The position numbers and the translations under genes are program-made. Below are positions 57,109-64,000 of a DNA stretch of 64,000 bases, in pieces (position 1 is the first letter of the stretch; each line of letters starts with the position of its first letter). The DNA comes from Maribacter sp. ACAM166. GTDB taxonomy: Bacteria > Bacteroidota > Bacteroidia > Flavobacteriales > Flavobacteriaceae. The notes below the pieces were generated by a model. That model made no database searches and was not told where the DNA came from. It worked only from the letters and a program-made list of their open reading frames with translations. The stretch spans positions 1 through 64,000 of the forward strand of contig NZ_VAUW01000025.1 in assembly GCF_005771495.1 (NCBI RefSeq), in the 5' to 3' direction.

Positions 57109-57909
57109 TTGAAAATCCTGCTGAAAATAATAATCCGATTTATTCTATTTTGCTTTCTAACTGCTGTGACTCAAATCGGTGGAATTGTTTATTTATTAAG
57201 TTTAATAATTTCGAAAAAGTGGAATAAAAATCTGAAGTTTAAAACTCTGATTATTTTTACAAGTTTTTACCTTTTTTCAACGCTTTTAATTGTTCCATTA
57301 ATTGCTCCGATTTTTGGGCGTGAAAAAGTAAAACATTCAGAAAATATAAACCCAACGAACTATATTACTGTTCTTTTGAACAGAAATTATGTCCGACCAA
57401 AACTAAACGAATTATTAAGCCAAACGGAGAAAGAATTAAACGGAACAAATATTGAGATTCACTATTTAGATGCAAATTTTCCTTTTATTAATAAGTTCCC
57501 TTTACTTCCCCATTTGAGTCATAATGACGGTAAGAAAATCGACATTAGTTTGATATACGAAACAGAAAACCGAATCATAACTGACAAACAAAAATCTGTA
57601 AGTGGATATGGTGCGTTTGAAAATCCTAAACCAAATGAATATAACCAAATTGAAAATTGCTTAAAAAATGGGTATTTCCAATATGACTATCCAAAATACG
57701 TGACTTTTGGAAAAATTAATAAAGATTTAGTTTTCTCTGAAAAGGGAACAAAAAAACTCATACAAAGTATTTTAAAAAGTCGAAGATTAGGAAAACTATT
57801 TATCGAGCCACATTTGAAAAGTAGAATGAATTTAAAAGATAATAGAATACGATATCACGGATGTAGAGCAGTAAGACACGATGATCATATTCACGTGCAA
57901 CTGAAATAA
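57109..57909 (+). CDS. Membrane-anchored LAS-type peptidase-like protein (cassette 7)
   Basis: 266 residues with a TTG start 23 bases after the repeat. Two or three hydrophobic segments (about 3-30 and 45-68) precede an extracytoplasmic domain. That domain has LSHNDGKKIDISLIYE near residue 142 and ends HDDHIHVQLK. The S-x-H-x-x-G-x-x-x-DI and H-x-H patterns are the zinc ligands of the LAS (M15/M74) peptidase fold, which cuts peptidoglycan peptides. If active it would trim the cell wall. The overall identity to known members looks low, so this is an inference from motifs. Confidence 0.6.
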   Translation: MKILLKIIIRFILFCFLTAVTQIGGIVYLLSLIISKKWNKNLKFKTLIIFTSFYLFSTLLIVPLIAPIFGREKVKHSENINPTNYITVLLNRNYVRPKLNELLSQTEKELNGTNIEIHYLDANFPFINKFPLLPHLSHNDGKKIDISLIYETENRIITDKQKSVSGYGAFENPKPNEYNQIENCLKNGYFQYDYPKYVTFGKINKDLVFSEKGTKKLIQSILKSRRLGKLFIEPHLKSRMNLKDNRIRYHGCRAVRHDDHIHVQLK

Positions 57910-57920
57910 AAAATAACGAA

Positions 57921-58116
57921 CGCACAACAATGGCTATAATTAATACGGGTTTTGGTGCTTAACCAAAAGTTTAGTGTGTTTTTAGTAAGTCCGCCAAATC
58001 TTTTGATTTGGATTTAGAACAAAAAATATAAAACAAAATAAAAAGTTTTGGCTAAGTGCTTAATCGAAAGTTCACTACTTTTAATTCCCGTACTAACCAT
58101 AGCCGAGACGTTGTGT
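57921..58116. repeat. attC-like repeat 7 (196 bp)
   Basis: Begins CGCACAAC and ends GTTGTGT. Arms GGCTATAATTAATACGGG and CCCGTACTAACCATAGCC pair well. The inner part CCGCCAAATCTTTTGATTTGG is related to repeats 1-3. The left core complements the cassette 7 start over nine bases. Confidence 0.88.
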
Positions 58117-58237
58117 TTCATACCGAAAAAAGCCAACCGCACAAATTGCACATTTGGTTTTTGCCGACACATAAGCCTACGCTGAAAAACCAAAAGAGCA
58201 ATTTTCAGCCACCGCTGACCAAAGATTGAAAAAGAAA

Positions 58238-61200
58238 ATGACAATAAAAGAATACGTAGAAATAGTAAGCAAAAGACTTCAATCTGGAATTTCAAGAGAA
58301 CATTCTTACAGAGGAGATTTAGAAACTCTAATTAGAGAGTTAGTAGACGGAATTGAAATAACAAACGAACCTGCAAACGTTACTGATTGTGGAAACCCTG
58401 ATTATGTAATTACGAAAGGAAAGATCCCTGTTGGTTATATTGAAGCAAAAGATATTGGAAAAGACCTTAATAGTAAATCTTACAAAGAACAATTTGGACG
58501 TTACAAAAAAGCACTTGACAATCTAATAATTACAGATTACATCTGGTTTCAATTCTTTCAAAACGGAGAATTAGTTCACGAAATAAAAATTGGAGAAATT
58601 GAAAATAATTCAGTTAAACCTATTCCCGAAAATTTTTCAAAGTTTGAGAACTTAATCAAAGACTTTTGTACTCACGTTGGACAAACCATCAAATCGTCAA
58701 AAAAATTGGCGGAAATGATGGCTGGAAAATCACGTTTATTGCAAGATATTTTAGAACGTGCCATAACATCTGATGAAGAAACACAAGAAAACACTTCTAT
58801 AAAAGGTCAATATGATACTTTTAAGGAAATATTAATTCACGATTTAAAGCCTAAAGGTTTTGCAGATATTTACGCTCAAACATTAGCATACGGAATGTTT
58901 GCAGCAAGATTACACGACCCAACATTAGACGACTTTAGCAGACAAGAAGCAGCAGAACTAATTCCAAAATCTAATCCTTTTTTGCGTAAACTATTTGGTT
59001 ATATCGCTGGACCAGATATTGATGAAAGAATTGTAACTGTAGTTGATAACCTTGCAGAAGTTTTTAGAGCAACAAATGTCGAACAACTTTTAAAGAATTT
59101 TGGAAAAAGTACACAAACCAACGACCCAATAATTCATTTTTATGAAACATTTTTGGCAGAATATGACCCAAAATTAAGAAAAGCGAGAGGTGTTTGGTAT
59201 ACACCAGAACCTGTAGTAAATTTTATAGTTCGTGCAGTAGATGATATTTTAAAAACAGAATTTGATTTACCTCAAGGTTTAGCAGATACGAGTAAAACAA
59301 AAATTAAATTAAATACGGATATTACTGATAAACGTTCTGCAACTGGTTACAAACAAATAGAAAAAGAAGTACATAAAGTCCAAATACTTGACCCAGCAAC
59401 TGGAACAGGAACATTTTTAGCAGAAGTTGTGAAGTTTATCTATAACAAAAACTTTAAAGCAATGAAAGGTGCTTGGAGTGGATATGTAGAAGAACACTTA
59501 ATACCAAGATTAAATGGTTTTGAGTTGCTAATGGCTTCCTATTCTATGGCTCATCTAAAATTGGATATGTTATTAACCGAAACAGGTTATAAATCAACTA
59601 AAAATGAACGTTTAAATATATACTTAACCAACTCATTAGAAGAACATCACAAAGACACTGGAACATTATTTTCTAATTGGTTAAGTAGTGAAGCAAATGA
59701 AGCCAACCACATAAAACGCGATACACCAGTTATGTGTGTTATTGGAAATCCACCATATGCAGTAAGTAGCACCAACAAAGGAGATTGGATACAAGGTCTA
59801 TTGAATGATTATAAAAAAGACTTAAATGAAAGGAAAATTAATCTTGATGACGACTACATCAAGTTTTTAAGATACGGACAATATTATATTGAAAAAAACG
59901 GAGAAGGTATTTTAGCATACATATCAAACAATAGTTTTATAGATGGTATAACGCATAGGCAAATGCGAAAAAATCTACTCGAAACATTTGACAAGGTTTA
60001 TATTTTAGATTTGCACGGAAATGCTAAAAAGAAAGAAATTTGTCCTGATGGTTCACCAGACCAAAATGTGTTTGACATTATGCAAGGAGTTTCTATCAAC
60101 ATATTTATAAAAACAGGAAACAAAAAATCAAACCAATTAGGTAAAGTATTTCATTCAGACCTATTTGGAAAAAGAGATGTAAAATATCCATATCTTTTTG
60201 ACAAAACAGTTTCAACAATCAAATGGGAAGTTTTAAAAAATAAAGAACCTTATTTCTTTTTTGTACCAAAAGATTTTGAATCTGAAGAAAAATATAAAAA
60301 AGGGTTTAAAGTAAGTGAATTGTTTCTTGAAAAAGTTCCAGGAATTGAAACAATTCGTGACGCGATAACCATCCATTTTGAACAAGAGAAACTTAAAGAA
60401 ACAGTTAACGATTTTTTAGAATTAGATGAAAAAGAAATTGCCGAGAAATACAATACTAAAGATGCAAGAGACTGGAAAATTGGTAGAGCAAAAAATGATG
60501 TTATTGAAAACATTAATAATCCCAAAGTTTGGCAAGATATTTATTATAGACCTTTTGACACTAGAAAAACATTTTACTCTGGGAAACAGAATGGCTTTGT
60601 TTGCAATGGCAGATATAACGTAATGAAGCATCTTTTAAGTAAAAATTTTGGCTTAATTGTTCCAAGACAAACCGTTCAAGATTACAGACATTGTTTTATC
60701 ACAAATAAAATCTTTGAAGGAAATATTACTGCAAGTGCAAAAATGTTTGGTACTGGAAATGGTTTTCCACTTTATCTATATCCTGAAAATAATGGTCAAC
60801 AAACTATTGAAGAATCAATAAGTAGAAAACCAAATCTAAATCAAGAAATAGTAGACCAAATAGCCAAAAAATTGGGCTTAACATTCACCAAAGAGAAAGA
60901 AGAAACTAAAAACACGTTTGCACCAATAGACATTTTAGATTACATCTATGCTGTGCTGTACTCGCCTACTTATCGTGATAAATACAAAGAGTTTCTTAAA
61001 ATAGATTTTCCAAGAGTTCCGTATCCAAAAGACGAAAAAACATTTTGGAGTTTGGTGAAACTAGGAAAAGAAGTACGAGAAATTCATCTTTTAGAAAGTA
61101 ATAAAGTTGAGAATTACATTACAAGTTATGAAATGGCAGAAGATGCAGAAAATGACCATAATGTAATTACCACTAAAATTGGCAAGAAAGACTGGGAAAT

Positions 61201-61441
61201 AATAGACACCGAAAAGCAACTTGGTAGAATTTGGATAAACGAGAGTAAATATTTTGACAACGTTCCTGTAACTGCTTGGGAGTTTTATATTGGAGGTTAT
61301 CAACCTGCTCAAAAATGGCTAAAAGACAGAAAGGAAAGAGAATTGTACTATGAAGATATTTTACATTACCAGAAAATTATAGTTGCTCTAACTGAAACAG
61401 ACAGAATAATGAAAGAAATTGATAAAATTGAGGTTGAATGA
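58238..61441 (+). CDS. Single-chain restriction-modification enzyme (type IIG / ISP-like), cassette 8
   Basis: About 1067 residues from the ATG at 58238. The N-terminal nuclease has a PD-(D/E)xK core (NPDYVITKGKIPVGYIEAKD, about 57-76). The DNA adenine methylase has motif I ILDPATGTGTFLAEV (about 387) and motif IV NPPY (about 506). A helical spacer and a C-terminal target-recognition region follow (about 700-1067; WEFYIGGYQPAQKWL near 1020). The C-terminal part resembles type ISP enzymes, but no helicase lies between nuclease and methylase, so it is closer to type IIG. It should cut unmodified invading DNA. Its stop overlaps the next start by four bases. Confidence 0.85.
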   Translation: MTIKEYVEIVSKRLQSGISREHSYRGDLETLIRELVDGIEITNEPANVTDCGNPDYVITKGKIPVGYIEAKDIGKDLNSKSYKEQFGRYKKALDNLIITDYIWFQFFQNGELVHEIKIGEIENNSVKPIPENFSKFENLIKDFCTHVGQTIKSSKKLAEMMAGKSRLLQDILERAITSDEETQENTSIKGQYDTFKEILIHDLKPKGFADIYAQTLAYGMFAARLHDPTLDDFSRQEAAELIPKSNPFLRKLFGYIAGPDIDERIVTVVDNLAEVFRATNVEQLLKNFGKSTQTNDPIIHFYETFLAEYDPKLRKARGVWYTPEPVVNFIVRAVDDILKTEFDLPQGLADTSKTKIKLNTDITDKRSATGYKQIEKEVHKVQILDPATGTGTFLAEVVKFIYNKNFKAMKGAWSGYVEEHLIPRLNGFELLMASYSMAHLKLDMLLTETGYKSTKNERLNIYLTNSLEEHHKDTGTLFSNWLSSEANEANHIKRDTPVMCVIGNPPYAVSSTNKGDWIQGLLNDYKKDLNERKINLDDDYIKFLRYGQYYIEKNGEGILAYISNNSFIDGITHRQMRKNLLETFDKVYILDLHGNAKKKEICPDGSPDQNVFDIMQGVSINIFIKTGNKKSNQLGKVFHSDLFGKRDVKYPYLFDKTVSTIKWEVLKNKEPYFFFVPKDFESEEKYKKGFKVSELFLEKVPGIETIRDAITIHFEQEKLKETVNDFLELDEKEIAEKYNTKDARDWKIGRAKNDVIENINNPKVWQDIYYRPFDTRKTFYSGKQNGFVCNGRYNVMKHLLSKNFGLIVPRQTVQDYRHCFITNKIFEGNITASAKMFGTGNGFPLYLYPENNGQQTIEESISRKPNLNQEIVDQIAKKLGLTFTKEKEETKNTFAPIDILDYIYAVLYSPTYRDKYKEFLKIDFPRVPYPKDEKTFWSLVKLGKEVREIHLLESNKVENYITSYEMAEDAENDHNVITTKIGKKDWEIIDTEKQLGRIWINESKYFDNVPVTAWEFYIGGYQPAQKWLKDRKERELYYEDILHYQKIIVALTETDRIMKEIDKIEVE

Positions 61442-62115
61442 GCTATGTAAAACTAACAAAAGAACAGTTGCTTATTGAAATTGACAATAAATCAAAAGCA
61501 ATTATCAATATGGGCCAACAGCTAACAGCAATTACTCCCAAAATGGAAACATTTGATATTTTTTTAATAGCAGCTCTAAACCGTACAGTAAATATTTCCA
61601 AAGCATATACAGCATTAATTCGAGACAACAATTTTATTGCAGCTGCTCCATTAGTAAGAATTAATATTGACACATTATTACGATTGTATGCTTCAATTAT
61701 TTCAGAATACGACAGAAATACTTTTGCCTCTAAAGTTATGGGAGGTGAATTAATAATGAAGATGAAACTTAGAGGAACTAAACAAAACTTAAGTGATTCT
61801 TTACTTTATACTGAAATTTCAAAAGTTAAGAATATGGAATGGGTTACTGATATATATAAAGCAGGTAATTCATTTGTACATTTAGAAAAATCACATATTT
61901 TTTCATCTTTAAAAGTTGCTGATGATAAAGAAAGAATTATTAATATGTCAATAGGATTTCACGATTCATTTGTTCCAGAAAGCGAAAAATTTGGTTCAGC
62001 TGTTTGGATGAATAAGATAATTGATTCTATAATACAACAAGCTCAAATTTGGACGTATGAAAAAGCTCAAAGAGTAGGTTTTGACATTGAAAAATTGAAT
62101 GAAATAAAAAGTTAA
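61438..62115 (+). CDS. Helical DUF5677-like protein coupled to the restriction enzyme (cassette 8)
   Basis: 225 residues, mostly alpha-helical. It includes FLIAALNRTVNISKAYTALI and APLVRINIDTLLRLYASIIS, a pattern seen in DUF5677-like proteins of unknown function that often accompany defence genes. It has no signal peptide or membrane segment. The ATGA overlap with the restriction enzyme indicates translational coupling and a shared job, perhaps controlling or assisting the enzyme, though this is inference. Confidence 0.6.
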   Translation: MSYVKLTKEQLLIEIDNKSKAIINMGQQLTAITPKMETFDIFLIAALNRTVNISKAYTALIRDNNFIAAAPLVRINIDTLLRLYASIISEYDRNTFASKVMGGELIMKMKLRGTKQNLSDSLLYTEISKVKNMEWVTDIYKAGNSFVHLEKSHIFSSLKVADDKERIINMSIGFHDSFVPESEKFGSAVWMNKIIDSIIQQAQIWTYEKAQRVGFDIEKLNEIKS

Positions 62116-62239
62116 ATAATATGCCAACGCTAAAAGCCATACACGTTTGCAATTCGCTACAGCCAACAACACAAGCCAAAATTGCAAAAGAGTATGTCTT
62201 TGCCAACGCTATCAGCAGAACGGAAAATAAAGTACGAAA

Positions 62240-62369
62240 ACACAACAACGTGTATAAATCACTGGGCAATAGGTAATTAAGTAAAATTAATAGCAATAAA
62301 TAAACATAACGGTAAACTGAAAATGAAGTGCTTCGAAATGCCCAACGCTTCATACACAAACCGTTGTGC
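62240..62369. repeat. attC-like repeat 8 (130 bp, short class)
   Basis: Begins ACACAAC and ends GTTGTGC. Arms GTGTATAAATCACTGGGC and GCCCAACGCTTCATACAC pair with mismatches. The left core (AAACACAAC) complements the cassette 8 start (GTTGTGTTT) over nine bases. Confidence 0.85.
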
Positions 62370-62376
62370 CTAATTT

Positions 62377-63012
62377 ATGAAAAACCGAATAAAGAAAATA
62401 TTTTTAGTCTTAATTGGAATATTTCTCATTGGATTTATATCTTATAAAACAACCATGCGTTCTCAAAACGAGAAACTGAATTATGAAAAATACGGAATAA
62501 ACTTTAACCAAACACGAACTGAAGTTGGATTAAAGGAAATCTCTGAAAATTGGAAATCTGATTATCTTATCGACGAAGATTATATAAATGATAATCCTGT
62601 TAGTCAATTAAAGTTAAAAGAAGTCTTTAGTTTTAGTGACATAAAAAATGGAATAATTTATGAAAATGATTCTAATAACAAAAGCGGAACTTTTAAAAGC
62701 AAAATAATTTGGTTAAACTCAAATATTATGTTTTGGAAAAACGGAATTGAATCGGAAATGGATGTTTATGAAAAAAATCTAGATTCAGTTACGACAGAAA
62801 ATTTATCAATCAGATATTATTACAAAGATGATAATGAAAATAAAGACTATTTTGAGGCTGACTATTATCAAATTAACGAAAATGAAATTGGTTTTTGCGG
62901 AACACCAGCAGTTATGGAAAGAGAAGAACAACGAATTTCTGGAAAACCATATTTTGGAAATATAACAAAGAAAAAAGCTGATAGTATATTAGAAAAGTGG
63001 AATAAAAACTAG
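62377..63012 (+). CDS. Membrane-anchored hypothetical protein (cassette 9)
   Basis: 211 residues with a single N-terminal membrane helix (IFLVLIGIFLIGFISYKT, about 7-24) and an extracytoplasmic domain rich in Asn, Asp and aromatic residues. The ATG is seven bases after the preceding repeat. The TAG (63010-63012) runs into the attC-like repeat, so the cassette is packed as tightly as possible. I do not recognise the family. Confidence 0.65.
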   Translation: MKNRIKKIFLVLIGIFLIGFISYKTTMRSQNEKLNYEKYGINFNQTRTEVGLKEISENWKSDYLIDEDYINDNPVSQLKLKEVFSFSDIKNGIIYENDSNNKSGTFKSKIIWLNSNIMFWKNGIESEMDVYEKNLDSVTTENLSIRYYYKDDNENKDYFEADYYQINENEIGFCGTPAVMEREEQRISGKPYFGNITKKKADSILEKWNKN

Positions 63013-63144
63013 GCACAACACCGTATATAATTTATTGCTAGTTCTCGCCTACTTACGAAAGTCCTCGCGGACTTTCTTGGTCGGTAATTATTTACTAAAT
63101 TAGTTGTTTAACCACGTAACAAACCATATACATAAACGTTATGT
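63012..63144. repeat. attC-like repeat 9 (133 bp, short class)
   Basis: Begins GGCACAAC and ends GTTATGT. Outer arm GTATATAATTTATTGC pairs partly with the right arm ending CATATAC. The inner hairpin is GAAAGTCCTCGCGGACTTTC. The left core with its flank (TAGGCACAAC) complements the cassette 9 start over ten bases. Confidence 0.85.
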
Positions 63145-63170
63145 GTAATTAAAACCAAATCCGCAACTAA

Positions 63171-64000
63171 TTGATTACAAGACAAAAAACTGCTGACAAA
63201 CTAGCGTTTCTTCAATTGATTTTTTCTTTGATTCCCAAGGAAAAAGGCGGAATAACTAATGACTATGTTAGAGAATCATTAACTGCTGGATTTGAATGCG
63301 TGAATTATGATTCAGAAATTGAATTTCAAATAAAAGCAACGGAATTAAATCACGTCTTGGAAAAAATGGTGGAGAAAGCGAAGAAAATATTTCCACCCAA
63401 AGAAGACATTCACAAAATTGGTTCTGAATTTAATAATTATCTAAAAAACAATAAAGAATATTTCTCATTTGGAATTGAATATGGTTGGCTTGAAAAGTTT
63501 CTTGATTGTTCCATAGTTTGGGATGACAAATATCCTTATCACGCTAGAGTTGGAACAAACTATCACGCAAGTCGAATATCTGTTGAGGAACAGTTTCTTT
63601 TAAGAGATGCCTTTTATTTTTACGTTTTGGCGGAGAATGAATTAGATAAGCTTCACAAAATTGGAACTTATTTAAAATTTTCGCCAGATAAAAATATGGC
63701 TTCAAAAGTATATCCAGATGCTAGTATAATTAATTTAAACACCTGTTCTTTTGCTAGAACAACAATTTTACAGTTGTATTCATTTTTTGAAACTTTCGTC
63801 AATAGCTTATCCTACGATTTTTTAATGCAAAACGAAAATTCTCTATCTGAATCAGAAAAGGAAATTTTAATTGGTAAATCTAAAGGCAAATTTTTATCGC
63901 TTGAAAAAAAAATAGAGAAATCTCACCAAATTATTCGCGGAATTGAAAAACCGACTCTGAAAACAATTGATAGAAATCAACTAATTGAACCTTTTAAAAC
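63171..64000 (+). CDS. Hypothetical protein, cut off by the window end (cassette 10)
   Basis: An open frame runs from a TTG at 63171 to the last base (about 276 codons): LITRQKTADKLAFLQLIFSL, then FGIEYGWLEKFLDCSIVWDD, LRDAFYFYVLAENELDKLHK and a Lys/Glu-rich helical end. No stop is reached. It has no signal peptide and looks like a cytoplasmic helical protein. No family is recognised. The start follows the repeat by 26 bases, and a GTTATGTGTAA core opens the cassette. Confidence 0.65.
   Translation, partial: MITRQKTADKLAFLQLIFSLIPKEKGGITNDYVRESLTAGFECVNYDSEIEFQIKATELNHVLEKMVEKAKKIFPPKEDIHKIGSEFNNYLKNNKEYFSFGIEYGWLEKFLDCSIVWDDKYPYHARVGTNYHASRISVEEQFLLRDAFYFYVLAENELDKLHKIGTYLKFSPDKNMASKVYPDASIINLNTCSFARTTILQLYSFFETFVNSLSYDFLMQNENSLSESEKEILIGKSKGKFLSLEKKIEKSHQIIRGIEKPTLKTIDRNQLIEPFK

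Larger units (their letters stand above)
50890..64000 (+). mobile_element. Integron-like gene cassette array (nine complete cassettes and part of a tenth)
   Basis: All supported genes from 49676 to the window end are on the plus strand and fall into units separated by folded repeats. With crossover placed after the G of GTT, the cassettes are 50891-52124, 52125-53175, 53176-54195, 54196-54777, 54778-55725, 55726-57079, 57080-58110, 58111-62363, 62364-63138 and 63139 onward. In each complete unit the first 9-10 bases (counting the G) are the exact complement of the start of its own terminal repeat, for example GTTAGGCAC with GTGCCTAAC and GTTGTAGCAC with GTGCTACAAC. The sequence differs between cassettes, so each unit was circular before insertion. 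Confidence 0.9.

Noticed and set aside
62121-62276. A 51-codon ORF after the restriction cassette genes
   Set aside because: It runs 37 bases into attC-like repeat 8 and has no homology or ribosome-site support.

Overview
The window looks like chromosomal DNA of a marine-type Flavobacteriaceae bacterium (Bacteroidota). The evidence is a low G+C content, a SusC/SusD outer-membrane pair, a PorP/SprF protein beside a giant secreted protein with a type IX secretion type B C-terminus, tandem DUF3494 ice-binding-like domains, DUF4382 and DUF6503-like lipoproteins, a two-subunit methylmalonyl-CoA mutase, and several promoters with the Bacteroidota -7 element TAnnTTTG. The species cannot be named from the sequence.

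Layout. 1-6 kb holds a reductase tail, two small genes, NADP isocitrate dehydrogenase, and a pyrC / Sua5-type / zinc-ribbon gene run. 6-10 kb holds gene fragments (a truncated ParE toxin) and a leftward four-gene operon: SDR oxidoreductase, two paralogous membrane proteins and an AraC regulator. 10-17.5 kb is a T9SS secretion pair: a 2190-residue repeat protein followed by PorP/SprF. 18-20.2 kb is a mobile-element scar: a tyrosine integrase, the 3' half of a tRNA-Asn(GTT) gene and a broken IS3 transposase. 20.4-27.5 kb is a membrane AraC regulator followed by SusC, SusD and a lipoprotein gene split by one stop codon. 27.5-33.4 kb is a zone of decayed genes around one secreted protein; it includes a ruined hipBA toxin-antitoxin module. 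33.5-48.4 kb carries an ice-binding-like adhesin, a universal-stress-protein gene broken by a 7-bp repeat expansion, a BCCT transporter, lipoproteins, a YqaE/Pmp3 peptide, methylmalonyl-CoA mutase, an MFS transporter and a lipoprotein form of RidA.

The most remarkable part is 49.6-64 kb. A tyrosine recombinase with an extra N-terminal region is followed by a paired-palindrome, attI-like site and then nine complete same-strand gene cassettes plus the start of a tenth. Each complete cassette ends in a folded attC-like repeat of about 130 or 195 bp. In every complete cassette the first 9-10 bases (counting the shared G) are the exact reverse complement of the first bases of that cassette's own terminal repeat, and this sequence changes from cassette to cassette. 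That is the integron cassette rule. The recombinase, however, lacks the spacing of the IntI-specific insert, reads in the same direction as the cassettes, and the core is GTTNNNN rather than strict GTTRRRY. Cargo includes a HigBA toxin-antitoxin pair, a single-chain restriction-modification enzyme with a helical partner, a LAS-type peptidase-like protein, a TM2 protein, a DUF6090-like protein and several lipoprotein or membrane proteins.

How it fits together: the left and middle parts are ordinary metabolism and surface biology, interrupted by old integration scars. The right end appears to be a gene-capture platform rich in envelope and defence functions.
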